A stretch of 64,000 bases of DNA from Parapedobacter sp. SGR-10 (GTDB lineage: Bacteria; Bacteroidota; Bacteroidia; Sphingobacteriales; Sphingobacteriaceae), in NCBI RefSeq assembly GCF_011030405.1, contig NZ_JAAJTJ010000017.1:23526-87525 (forward strand), read 5' to 3'. The position numbers and the translations under genes are program-made. Under the pieces are notes generated by a model. It saw nothing but the letters and a program-made list of their open reading frames with translations, was not told the DNA's origin and searched no databases. Shown here piece after piece: positions 1 to 9,182 of this stretch; positions within the stretch are counted from its first letter, which is position 1; each line of letters opens with the position of its first letter.

Positions 1-1
1 C

Positions 2-823
2 CTGCGTTCTTTTTTGCCACCAAACTGTATCCTTATCCGGTATGACCTTTCCTGGGAATCGCATTGGGCCAAGGATGAGGATTATTATGACGTACACGGA
101 AATTGGCTCGGTGTTCCGGACAAAAAGATACAGGAAATCCGATTTAATTTCAATACCGAACATTGGAACCTACGAAAAGCCAACACGGACATTCTTCCTT
201 CCAATACCATATTCATGGATCTCAAGAAGGATGAAGATACCCTATTGGCCAATATGAAGCCCAAAACAAGGTACAATATACATTTGGCAGGGAGGAAAGG
301 TGTCAAAATACGTACCTTGACTTTGGATAGTCTCGAAATATGGTATGATCTCTATCGACAGACGGCTATCCGCAATAACTTCTTCCTGCACGATATCAGT
401 TATTTCCGTATTGTGCTTTCGGCACGTGCCAATGATACACTATCACCGGCAGATGTTTACCTCTTGGTAGCTGAGGTAGATGACAAACCTCTGGCGGCCA
501 TGTTTTTGGTGGTATCTGCCCATCGGGGAACCTATCTGTATGGAGCTTCTTCTTCGGACAACAGAAATTATATGGCGACCTATGCTTTGCAGTGGCGAGC
601 TATGCAGATGGCCAGAGAGAAAGGCTGTACAGAGTACGATTTTTTCGGTGTAGCTCCCCAAGCGGATCCGGCGCATCCTTTGTATGGACTTTACCGTTTT
701 AAAACGGGATTTGGTGGTCAGCTATACCATCGAATGGGCTGCTGGGATTATCCATTGGATAAGGAGAAATATGCGTATTATACCTCGATGGAGTTCAAGA
801 ACCAAAGTTATCATCTGAGCTGA
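2..823 (+). CDS. FemAB-like aminoacyltransferase, 5' end outside window
   Basis: Proteins of this GNAT-fold family transfer an amino acid from aminoacyl-tRNA onto lipid II to build peptidoglycan cross-bridges; relatives act on other acceptors. The reading frame is open to the window edge without an ATG, so the gene starts upstream. Visible family signatures are a positively charged stretch (NMKPKTRYNIHLAGRKGVKI), the run GTYLYGASSSDNRN, the motif EYDFFGVAP and the C-terminal FKTGFGGQ, in the order seen in FemAB/FemX proteins. The frame closes with TGA at 821-823. The exact acceptor and amino acid cannot be told from sequence. It could equally be an exopolysaccharide-linked FemAB-type acetyltransferase. 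Confidence 0.8.
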   Translation: MRSFLPPNCILIRYDLSWESHWAKDEDYYDVHGNWLGVPDKKIQEIRFNFNTEHWNLRKANTDILPSNTIFMDLKKDEDTLLANMKPKTRYNIHLAGRKGVKIRTLTLDSLEIWYDLYRQTAIRNNFFLHDISYFRIVLSARANDTLSPADVYLLVAEVDDKPLAAMFLVVSAHRGTYLYGASSSDNRNYMATYALQWRAMQMAREKGCTEYDFFGVAPQADPAHPLYGLYRFKTGFGGQLYHRMGCWDYPLDKEKYAYYTSMEFKNQSYHLS

Positions 824-1280
824 GTTTTCTTACAGCACGGTGGCGTAGCGTATGGCGATAATGTTGCGTAGCCCATTCATGTGCTCTTAATTAACTATTA
901 CTATATTGTAGATGTAAAAATAACAGTGGTTTTCTAGTGGGATAATAGAGGGTTTGTAGAGGGTTCATAGAGGTAAATCTCTAGAAATACACTCGTATTC
1001 CTGTATTTTATTTATAGTTAAACCTAGATGTAGTTGCTTTTATGGAAAATCTATATAGAATCAGGTGCAGTTCTCCGTTTACTCCGCCGTGACTTTGTAG
1101 TTTTGTAGCGCATCTATTGACAGATATACAGCTATTCTTTATCTTTGGAAACAGGTAACCACGTGCAAATTATAATCCTTGTGTATCTATAACATAAATT
1201 ATACATAGAATTTAAGTTAAGTTAATCTGGATGCAGTATTATTGCCGTACACAAAGTAATTGGCTAAAAGTGTGCATAAA
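824..1280. other. Intergenic region without a gene
   Basis: This 457-base AT-rich gap separates the FemAB-like gene from the sigma-factor operon. No frame has a convincing protein. The only structure I can support is a promoter-like pair of boxes at 1116-1147. Confidence 0.6.
1116..1147 (+). promoter_or_regulatory. Bacteroidota-type promoter for the sigma factor operon
   Basis: ATTG at 1116-1119, a 20-base spacer and TATCTTTG at 1140-1147 match the Bacteroidota -33 (TTTG) and -7 (TAnnTTTG) consensus. The predicted transcript has a leader of about 125 bases before the ATG at 1281. A match this short could occur by chance. Confidence 0.5.
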
Positions 1281-1835
1281 ATGTTGACGAATACAGAATT
1301 TAAGGCCTTTAAGAGTGATGACCAAAAAGCTTTTAAGAAAGTTTTTGGTTTGTATCATTCTGCCCTTATTCGTTATGTGGCGGGTTTGACAAAGATGGAT
1401 GCCGATGCGGAGGAGATTGTGCAGGAAGGTTTTGTACTGCTGTACACCAATAAACACCGACTCGATCGGGCAGAAGATATCTATCCCTACCTGTTTACTA
1501 TCGTCAAACGGTTGACGATTTCTTATTTTAGAAGAAAGGTCACCATTTCCAAATACATGGAGGAGCTCAAAGTGCATTGGAACGAGCAGGAGGAATCGAC
1601 GTTGGCACAGGTGGCCGAACGTGAGATATGGGATGTATTGCAAATGAGTATTGATGAGCTTCCCGAACGGCAAAAACAGGTCTATACCATGAATAAGCTA
1701 GAGGACAAAAGCTATCAGGAAATTGCTGATGACCTTGGCCTATCCCGCAGTACTGTCAAAAACCAGATCATCACAGCCACTAAGATCATCCGGTTAAAAC
1801 TTTCTAAATACCATTTGTTGCTTTTTTTTTACTAA
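1281..1835 (+). CDS. ECF RNA polymerase sigma factor (Bacteroidota FecI type)
   Basis: An alternative sigma factor of 184 residues that would direct RNA polymerase to the downstream SusC/SusD promoter when released by its FecR partner. Region 2 is visible near residues 20-60 (YHSALIRYVAGL then DAEEIVQEGF). Region 4 is a helix-turn-helix near residues 125-170 (ELPERQKQVYTM, then SYQEIADDLGLSRSTVKNQI). I chose ATG at 1281; a TTG seven codons upstream (1260) is open but poorer. It is followed after 59 bases by the FecR gene, the standard order for TonB-dependent receptor control. The 3' end carries a run of ten T just before the stop (hydrophobic tail LLLFFY), a possible site of slippage or sequencing error. 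Confidence 0.92.
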   Translation: MLTNTEFKAFKSDDQKAFKKVFGLYHSALIRYVAGLTKMDADAEEIVQEGFVLLYTNKHRLDRAEDIYPYLFTIVKRLTISYFRRKVTISKYMEELKVHWNEQEESTLAQVAEREIWDVLQMSIDELPERQKQVYTMNKLEDKSYQEIADDLGLSRSTVKNQIITATKIIRLKLSKYHLLLFFY

Positions 1836-1894
1836 TCTACTAGACCTATCTCCCCAGCTCTGCGTTTATAAGGATATACAACAAAATTATAAAC

Positions 1895-3070
1895 GTGGAA
1901 AAGCAAGAAATCATCCGTCTATTGCATAGACTTCAGGATAAAACTATTACACCCGAAGAGTTCCAGCTGTTGAAAAAATATCTGGACAGGGATGATATCG
2001 GCGATATTTTATTTGAGGATTTCCAACCTGATCATGGAGATGGTTCGGTTTCAGAACAACAATACGAAAACCTGTTTCATCAGATACAGGATGATCCCCG
2101 CATTACCCAATTGCGTAAGATCAGAAAATATCAATATTTCAGAAAGATTGCAGTTGTTGCAGCTTCTGTGCTGTTGATCTGCGGTGTGATATATTGGAGT
2201 TATCAATACAGTACCTTGTCATCGGTACCGTCTTATACGGCTGAAGAGAATATACCTCTGCCGGGTGGAAATAAAGCACAGATATTGCTGGCCGATGGCA
2301 ACATATTGGATCTCGAAACACTCAAAAGTGATACACTCATACAATTGGATGGTTACGCTATCTACAAGGGGGCAGACGGACAGGTGACCTATCATCTGGA
2401 CGGGAGATCTGACGAAAAGCGAGTGGCATACAATACGATTGTCACACCCAAAGGGGGAGAGTATAAACTGTTGCTGTCTGATGGTACGTACATAACTGTC
2501 AATGCGATGTCTTCCCTGCGCTATCCTATACAGTTCAGTGGAGATAGACGAGAGGTGGAACTGTTGTCCGGAGAGGCGTACTTTGCAGTAAATAAGGTCA
2601 GTCACCAGGGTACAAAACTACCGTTTGTCGTGAAGACCAAGGAACAGATCCTGACAGTGTTGGGGACAGAGTTCAATATCAATACGTATTCTTCGGGTAT
2701 TGTTACCACATTGGTAGAGGGAAGTGTACAGCTTGAAAATAAACAGCATAGGGTACGTCTGAAACCTACGGATCAAGCTGTCTATGATACACAGCACGAA
2801 CAGTATGATATATATACCGTGGATCCGTATTACCTGACGGCTTGGAAGGACGGTAAATTTGCCTACGAGAAAGCTTCTATTGCTCAGGTCATGGCCGATA
2901 TCTCCAGATGGTATGATGTAGACATAGAATATGCGTCATCTGTACAGGGGACTTATTTTTCGGGTACAATATCCCGGTTTGAAAATATAGATAAATTACT
3001 GAATACGATCAGCTTGACGGGAAGTATCAAGTTCAATAGAGAAGGAAGGAGGGTGATCGTGATGAAATAA
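1895..3070 (+). CDS. FecR-family anti-sigma factor
   Basis: An inner-membrane regulator of 391 residues that holds the ECF sigma factor and relays a signal from the outer-membrane receptor. The N-terminal 85 residues are cytoplasmic and would bind the sigma factor. One membrane segment lies at about residues 88-108 (IAVVAASVLLICGVIYW). The periplasmic part holds the FecR domain (about 180-275, with TPKGGEYKLLLSDGTYITVN and VELLSGEAYFAV) and a C-terminal domain of the DUF4974 type (about 310-391). Translation appears to start at GTG 1895. The next gene is a SusC with an STN domain, the partner expected to contact this periplasmic part. Confidence 0.93.
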   Translation: MEKQEIIRLLHRLQDKTITPEEFQLLKKYLDRDDIGDILFEDFQPDHGDGSVSEQQYENLFHQIQDDPRITQLRKIRKYQYFRKIAVVAASVLLICGVIYWSYQYSTLSSVPSYTAEENIPLPGGNKAQILLADGNILDLETLKSDTLIQLDGYAIYKGADGQVTYHLDGRSDEKRVAYNTIVTPKGGEYKLLLSDGTYITVNAMSSLRYPIQFSGDRREVELLSGEAYFAVNKVSHQGTKLPFVVKTKEQILTVLGTEFNINTYSSGIVTTLVEGSVQLENKQHRVRLKPTDQAVYDTQHEQYDIYTVDPYYLTAWKDGKFAYEKASIAQVMADISRWYDVDIEYASSVQGTYFSGTISRFENIDKLLNTISLTGSIKFNREGRRVIVMK

Positions 3071-3157
3071 TATTTCGTTAATCTGATAGCAATGAACGTA
3101 TCATGAAAAATACCTGTCGAATCATTACAGTTATAACCAATTAGACATTAGATATTT

Positions 3158-6100
3158 ATGTTTAAACATAAGAACAAATCAAAGATTTGTAAGGCCGCGC
3201 ATTGGCGTAAGTACAAATCGCTACAATTCAAACTGTCTGTACTACTCTTGTTTGCGGGGACTTTACAGGTGTGCGCCCTGACGTATGGACAAGACATTAC
3301 ATTGAACAGAAAGAATGCCACCTTGTCATCTGTTTTGAAGGAAATAGAAAAACAGAGCGGATACCATATTTTCTACGACAACAGTATCCTGTCTGCCGAT
3401 GAGCGCGTATCCGTGAATTACAAAAGCGAGAAAGTAGAAAATGTTATCAGGCAGTTGCTCTCTAAATATAGGGTAAGCTACAGTATAGTTGACAAGAATA
3501 TCATTCTCAATAAATCGACAGGTTCTATTTCTGCTGTTAATGCAGGTTCTTCCAGCAAAATAGCTGTACAGGAACGTATCGTGACAGGGGTAGTCCGAAA
3601 TGCTAAAGGAGAAATATTAAAAGGCGTGACCATTGTCGAGAAAGGTGGCACGGCCAGTACAGTGAGTGATGACAATGGACGATACACCTTCAAAGTTGAA
3701 TCTACTGATCCGGTACTTCTTTTCAGTTTTATAGGGTATCAGCCCAAAGAGATGTCAGTCAGTGGTAATACCCTGAATGTGGTTCTTGAAGAAAGCATAG
3801 AAGAGGTAGACGAAGTCGTGGTTGTAGGTTACCGTGCTGTCAAAAAAGAATTGGTCAACGGTTCTATCGCTACGGTACAGATGGCGGATAAGGAGAAACA
3901 AACGATTACCCATGCTTCGCAGGCACTGTATGGTACCGGTGGCGTATGGATCAATCAGGCCGGAGCGAAGCCAGGGAGCGATGGAACGACAATACGTATA
4001 CGTGGTGTAAACACACTCAGCAACTCCAATCCTTTGGTACTGTTGGATGGAATAGAATACAATTTCAGTGAAATAGATCCGGCAGATATAGAGACTATCA
4101 CTGTCCTGAAAGATGCCGCAGCAGCGATCTATGGTTCACGTTCTTCTAATGGTGTTATACTGATTACTTCAAAATCCGGTAAGGCCGGCAAAACAAGAAT
4201 CGATGTGCGTAGTCATGCCGGGATACAGCAGGCCAGTTTTTTGCCTAACGTAGTAGATGATCCTATCCTGTACATGCAGATGCGCAACAGAGCAGAAGCT
4301 AATTCGGGCAAGACAGCGATTACTTATACCCAAGAACAGATAGATGAATACAAGGCCGGTATGCCGCTGGATCCGTCGGTCTATCCGTCATCCAATTGGT
4401 TTGATATCACGATGGAAAACGGTTGGTTGCAGCAGCACAATGCCCGAGTGTCCGGAGGTAATCAACAGTACAATTTTACTGTAGGAGGAGGATACATGTA
4501 TCACAAGGGTATATTTATTGCCAACGATGATGCCAAACGGTATTCGTTTGATGTCAAGGTATCGGCGCAGGCCACGCCACGGTTGAAAGTGAGCGGTGGT
4601 ATCATCGGTAATCTGCGTGAATTCAACGAAGTAGGATATGGTACAGGTACCGTGATGAATACCATTATGCGTGGTTTGCCGATCATGTCCGACTATCATC
4701 GCAATGGCTATTATGGGTCGACGTGGTTGTTTACACCCGGACGCAATAATATAGAGAATCCACGTATGCAGGCCGAACAAGGGGCCACGTACCGTGATTA
4801 CCAGGAGACACTGACCAACCTCAACTTGGAGTATAAGTTACCTTTCAATATTACCTACCACAATACGTTGGGTTATAGGCGCGTAGATCACTTTAGCAAA
4901 GACTTTTTGCCACAGATGTACACGGTAGATCCCAAGACAGGAGATATACGACACTTTAATGGATCTGCCCCTCGGGTAAAAGATTGGGACTCACTGAACA
5001 AACAGTTTACGCTATCCCACCGGTTGGTGTACGAACAGCAGTTTGGAGATCATCAGTTGCACGCGATGTTGGGACAGGATTATCAGATCAACGATGCACG
5101 GAACTTTCAGGCCTTTAATTGGGGGTTTTATGACAATTCACTCCGCGAGCTGAATGCGCTGTCCGATCACACCAATGCACAGGCTACAGGTTCCTCCTCG
5201 ATGGACAAGCTGGCTTCGGTGTATTCCCGTCTGGCATACGACTACAAGCAAAAATATATGCTGGAAGGAACTTTGCGCTACGATGGTTCTTCGCGCTTCG
5301 CTCCGGGCAACCAATGGTCGTTCTTTCCGTCCGTATTGATCGGATGGGTGATCAGTAAGGAAGACTTCTTCCAGAGCAATACGATCAATATGTTGAAATT
5401 CAGGGCATCGGTAGGTAAGCTGGGTAATCAGGCTGTGAGTATAGGAGCTTACAACAGTACGGTCAATATCAACAATAGCTATAATTATAGCTTCGGAGGT
5501 ACGACCGAAGGAGGTGCAGCGATCATAGCATTGACCGACCGCAATATCCAATGGGAGTCTACGCTGTCGTATAATGCCGGATTGGATATGAATCTATGGG
5601 GTAAGCTGAGTGTCACGGCAGATTATTTCTACAAGCGTACATTTGATATCTTGAGACCTGTCACCATCCCCGGGCAGATCGGAGGGCTGACAGGGCCGAC
5701 TGTCAATCTGGGTAAAGTGGACAACAAAGGCTGGGAACTGGGAGCTGCTTTCAATGATAGCAAAGGGGACTTCAGCTATGGAATCAACGGATCGATCAGC
5801 TATGTCAAAAACAAGGTCGTGGATATCAACGGGCAGCAGGTGATCTCTGGACGCTATATCATTAAAGAAGGCTATTCGATCAACTCATATTATCTATACG
5901 AAGCGTTAGGATATTACCAGACACAGGACGAGATCGACAATGCACAGGCAGTATATGGTACACGTTCTAAATTGCGTCCGGGATATATCAAATACGCTAA
6001 TCACAACAGCGATAACTACATCGATGATGAGGATAAGATCATCACGGGAAGTAGTATTCCGGATTATACCTATGGATTTGGTGCGCGTATGGGATACGGG

Positions 6101-6541
6101 AATTTCTTGTTGGAAGCACAGTTTCAGGGAGTAGCCAATGTCAATGTGTACCCTACGGCCAATGTAGCTCTTCCGTTTAACAATGGTGCGGGTGTGACAG
6201 AAGACTGGGCACGGGAATCATGGACGCCGAGCAATCCAAACTCAAAACTTCCTTTGCTGACTACAGTAACGGATGCCAATGAGAATTTTATCAATTCTAC
6301 ATTCTGGTTGCAGGATGCATCGTATCTACGGATGAAAAATATTTCGCTGACCTACAATTTGCCTCCCGAATGGTTGAAGCGATTGGGCGGAAGTAAGCTA
6401 TCGGTGTACCTCAGTGGACAAAACCTATGGACGATCAGTAAGTTCAATATGTGGGATCCGGAGCTGACGACTACCAAGGGGGATCTCTACGAATACCCCA
6501 ATCTGAAGAGTTATAGTGTTGGTTTGAATTTAACATTTTAA
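3158..6541 (+). CDS. SusC/RagA-family TonB-dependent receptor with STN signalling domain
   Basis: An outer-membrane transporter of 1127 residues that imports a ligand using TonB energy. In order: a long signal segment (to about residue 45, ending near ALTYGQ), an STN domain (about 50-115, starting ATLSSVLKEIEKQSGYHIFY), a carboxypeptidase-regulatory-like domain (about 140-215), the TonB-box region with DEVVVVGYRA, the plug (GTTIRIRGVNTLSNSNPLVL, then VLKDAAAAIYGSRSSNGVI), and a beta barrel to a C-terminal phenylalanine (GLNLTF). The STN domain marks it as a transducer that reports ligand binding to the FecR protein encoded upstream, so the locus is probably self-inducing. It is followed four bases later by its SusD partner. 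The ligand cannot be read from sequence. Confidence 0.96.
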   Translation: MFKHKNKSKICKAAHWRKYKSLQFKLSVLLLFAGTLQVCALTYGQDITLNRKNATLSSVLKEIEKQSGYHIFYDNSILSADERVSVNYKSEKVENVIRQLLSKYRVSYSIVDKNIILNKSTGSISAVNAGSSSKIAVQERIVTGVVRNAKGEILKGVTIVEKGGTASTVSDDNGRYTFKVESTDPVLLFSFIGYQPKEMSVSGNTLNVVLEESIEEVDEVVVVGYRAVKKELVNGSIATVQMADKEKQTITHASQALYGTGGVWINQAGAKPGSDGTTIRIRGVNTLSNSNPLVLLDGIEYNFSEIDPADIETITVLKDAAAAIYGSRSSNGVILITSKSGKAGKTRIDVRSHAGIQQASFLPNVVDDPILYMQMRNRAEANSGKTAITYTQEQIDEYKAGMPLDPSVYPSSNWFDITMENGWLQQHNARVSGGNQQYNFTVGGGYMYHKGIFIANDDAKRYSFDVKVSAQATPRLKVSGGIIGNLREFNEVGYGTGTVMNTIMRGLPIMSDYHRNGYYGSTWLFTPGRNNIENPRMQAEQGATYRDYQETLTNLNLEYKLPFNITYHNTLGYRRVDHFSKDFLPQMYTVDPKTGDIRHFNGSAPRVKDWDSLNKQFTLSHRLVYEQQFGDHQLHAMLGQDYQINDARNFQAFNWGFYDNSLRELNALSDHTNAQATGSSSMDKLASVYSRLAYDYKQKYMLEGTLRYDGSSRFAPGNQWSFFPSVLIGWVISKEDFFQSNTINMLKFRASVGKLGNQAVSIGAYNSTVNINNSYNYSFGGTTEGGAAIIALTDRNIQWESTLSYNAGLDMNLWGKLSVTADYFYKRTFDILRPVTIPGQIGGLTGPTVNLGKVDNKGWELGAAFNDSKGDFSYGINGSISYVKNKVVDINGQQVISGRYIIKEGYSINSYYLYEALGYYQTQDEIDNAQAVYGTRSKLRPGYIKYANHNSDNYIDDEDKIITGSSIPDYTYGFGARMGYGNFLLEAQFQGVANVNVYPTANVALPFNNGAGVTEDWARESWTPSNPNSKLPLLTTVTDANENFINSTFWLQDASYLRMKNISLTYNLPPEWLKRLGGSKLSVYLSGQNLWTISKFNMWDPELTTTKGDLYEYPNLKSYSVGLNLTF

Positions 6542-6545
6542 GAAA

Positions 6546-8141
6546 ATGAAGATATCAGTAAGACTTTTTTTATCTGTCCTTGTGTCTACAGGCTTATTGG
6601 TCTCCTGCGATCTGACCGTAAACCCTACGGACAAATATGATCAGGAAACTTTTTGGCTGGGAGATAAGACCGCCCGTGCGGGCTTGGTCGGATGCTATGC
6701 TGCGATGACGGATCAATATCTTTTTGGAAACGCATCTGTGCTATGGGAAGAATCTGCTACACCAAATGCCTATAATTATGATAATAGGCTAGGCTGGAAT
6801 AGTATTGCTTTGGGTACACATACAGCGGATATGGCCATTTTCAATGGAAGATGGACTGCCGCATATCGGGGCATAGGACGTTGTAATGCCTTGTTGGACA
6901 ATATCGACCGCAATACGGTTCTCTCTGCTCCGGAAATTGTACAGATGAAAGCACAGGCGAGGTTCTTACGTGCATTGTTCTACCAGATATTGGTTACCTA
7001 TTACAAAGATGTGCCTCTGATCACCTCCGAACCTCAATTGGAGCAGAAAGATGCCCCGAGGGACTCTCATGAAGATGTGGTAGGTTTTATTGTGAGGGAA
7101 TTGGATGAGATAGCACCTTTGTTGCCGGTCCGCTATGCCAGTCGGGCGGATGCCGGACGACCTACCCGGGGAGCAGCATTGGCACTCAAAGCCAGGCTTT
7201 TGCTGTTCGAAGCTTCTCCGCTTGTCAATACGGCAGGTGCTGCTGAAAAATGGACAGCAGCAGCCAATGCAGCCAAAGCCGTCATGGATCTTGGCCAATA
7301 TGGTCTCTACAGCAGCTACCGCAACCTGTTTTTGGTAGCGGCTGAAAATGGTACCGAGACTATATTTGATATACAATTTACCAGCGAGCCTAATATGGGG
7401 AGCAGTTTTGACGTTACCCTCAGGCAGTTCAATAATGCCGCTCCGACAAAAAATCTCGTAGACAGCTATTGGATGGTCGATGGGAAACCCAGAAATGAAT
7501 CTGCCTATTCGACATCTGCTCCCTACGAAAATATGGATCCCCGCTTCAAGTCGACCGTGGTCTATCCGGGATCGACCTTCATGGGCGAGACTGTGCGGAC
7601 GGATGGAGCCAATTCTCGGTTCAAAACACCGCAGACGGGCTATACATTCAAAAAATACAGCATCTACGATGCAGGTGTGCCGGCTACGGTCGAAGAGGCA
7701 CAGATCGGTGATAACAGGTCGGAAATCAACTATATGGTCTTGCGCTATGCGGAGGTACTGCTGATGTATGCCGAGGCCAAGAATGAGTTGGGCGAGCTGA
7801 CACAGGATATCTGGAGTGTTACCGTGCGGGAGATACGCAGACGAGCAGGTTTCTCACAGGCTTCTGCCCTGGATTATCCCGGTAATGATCAAGGTGTGTT
7901 GCGTGAACATATCCGCTATGAAAGACGGGCTGAGTTTGCAGGCGAAGGGTATTATTACAACGATATACGCCGTTGGAAGATTGCTGAAAATGTGATGCCT
8001 GGGGTTATTCAAAAACATGATGGTACAAATATCATCACACGTACGTTTGATGCTGCTAGGGACTATTGGTGGCCGGTGTCCAGCACGCAAATGGAGTTGA
8101 ACCCTAATCTTAAACCTAATAACCCGGGCTGGGGAGATTAA
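6546..8141 (+). CDS. SusD/RagB-family surface lipoprotein
   Basis: A lipoprotein of 531 residues that forms the lid of the SusC transporter and captures ligand at the cell surface. The signal peptide ends in the lipobox LLVSC, with the lipidated cysteine at residue 21. Typical SusD text follows: ETFWLGDKTARAGLVGCYA, then MKAQARFLRALFYQILV for the TPR-like helices, LRYAEVLLMYAEAKNELG, the RRRAGF loop, IRYERRAEFAGEGYYYNDIR, and a C-terminal NPNLKPNNPGW. It lies four bases after SusC in the same operon. Length and layout are normal for the family. Confidence 0.95.
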   Translation: MKISVRLFLSVLVSTGLLVSCDLTVNPTDKYDQETFWLGDKTARAGLVGCYAAMTDQYLFGNASVLWEESATPNAYNYDNRLGWNSIALGTHTADMAIFNGRWTAAYRGIGRCNALLDNIDRNTVLSAPEIVQMKAQARFLRALFYQILVTYYKDVPLITSEPQLEQKDAPRDSHEDVVGFIVRELDEIAPLLPVRYASRADAGRPTRGAALALKARLLLFEASPLVNTAGAAEKWTAAANAAKAVMDLGQYGLYSSYRNLFLVAAENGTETIFDIQFTSEPNMGSSFDVTLRQFNNAAPTKNLVDSYWMVDGKPRNESAYSTSAPYENMDPRFKSTVVYPGSTFMGETVRTDGANSRFKTPQTGYTFKKYSIYDAGVPATVEEAQIGDNRSEINYMVLRYAEVLLMYAEAKNELGELTQDIWSVTVREIRRRAGFSQASALDYPGNDQGVLREHIRYERRAEFAGEGYYYNDIRRWKIAENVMPGVIQKHDGTNIITRTFDAARDYWWPVSSTQMELNPNLKPNNPGWGD

Positions 8142-8154
8142 TCAAATTAAGGCT

Positions 8155-9180
8155 ATGAAATTAAAAAATATATTAAATCAAGGGTTTTTGGTGTTGACAC
8201 TATTCTTGACAGCATGCTCGGATGATCAGCATCCGATACTGGATTTTTCGGATCCTTTTGGCGACAGTGCCGACAATACGCATCCCATACCGGCATTGGC
8301 AGATAGCGAACGGCCTATCTTGGTCACGGATGAAACCGAATATCAGGTTTTTATTGTTGATTCGTTGAGTAAGGGGATCATGTGGCAATGGCGGGCCAAT
8401 GACCATCTGAATACTACGCAAGCCGCTTGGTTTCGTGCGATGGATGAGGCAAAGACCGTGTACAATAGAGAATATGTCATGCTTACGGCTTCGAGCGGTG
8501 GAGCTGCCTTGGTCCGGATAGCGGACAAGAAACTGATGTTTTACTCTAATGTCAAAGGGAGTCCGCACTCGATCGAGGTATTGCCCGATGGCAATATTGT
8601 CGTGGCATGTAGTACGACTGGTACAGCCGATGGCGATGCTTTGAAATTGTATCGGGTGGATTCTGCCAATCCAATGGTAGCGAATGAAACTAAGCGTTAC
8701 AACCTAACCTTTGGGCATAATGTCGTATGGGACAAGAACAGAGAGGTGCTATGGGCTACGGATGATCAAAACCTGTATAGTTATACCTACAACTATAATA
8801 ATCCGGAGAATCCTGAATTGATCAGAAATACAGAGTTTTATCCACTGCCTGATGTAGAGCCGCACGATATGTTTCCGGTATATGGCAAAGACCAATTGTA
8901 TCTCACGACAAAAAGTGGTATCTATATTTTTGATATACAATCCAAAAACTTTTCGTTGCATCCGTACTCGCAAGGTAATATCAAATCCATTTCGGATGGA
9001 CCTTCGGGTTTTGGCACATTGATCATCAAGCCCACCACTTCGTACTGGACCAACCGTGTGACCAACGAGCGCGGAAGCAATGTGTTCTTCAAGGACAGTT
9101 ATAAAATGTACAAGGCCCGCTGGTTTGTTGACAATCCATTTAGCTATCCAACTGATCATCCATATAGACAAAGCAAATAG
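8155..9180 (+). CDS. Propeller-like lipoprotein of a SusCD locus (possibly DUF6528)
   Basis: A predicted lipoprotein of 341 residues with lipobox LFLTAC (cysteine at 21) followed by SDD, compatible with surface export. The mature part has repeated short strands such as GIMWQWRANDHLNT, HSIEVLPDGNIVVACST, HNVVWDKNREVLWATDDQNL and DQLYLTTKSGIYIFD, spaced as in a beta-propeller. I recall a Bacteroidota lipoprotein family catalogued as DUF6528 with this IMWQW pattern, but I cannot confirm the assignment. It sits 13 bases after SusD and 2 bases before the next lipoprotein gene, so it probably serves as an accessory binding protein of the uptake system. No catalytic residues are recognisable. Confidence 0.75.
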   Translation: MKLKNILNQGFLVLTLFLTACSDDQHPILDFSDPFGDSADNTHPIPALADSERPILVTDETEYQVFIVDSLSKGIMWQWRANDHLNTTQAAWFRAMDEAKTVYNREYVMLTASSGGAALVRIADKKLMFYSNVKGSPHSIEVLPDGNIVVACSTTGTADGDALKLYRVDSANPMVANETKRYNLTFGHNVVWDKNREVLWATDDQNLYSYTYNYNNPENPELIRNTEFYPLPDVEPHDMFPVYGKDQLYLTTKSGIYIFDIQSKNFSLHPYSQGNIKSISDGPSGFGTLIIKPTTSYWTNRVTNERGSNVFFKDSYKMYKARWFVDNPFSYPTDHPYRQSK

Positions 9181-9182
9181 TT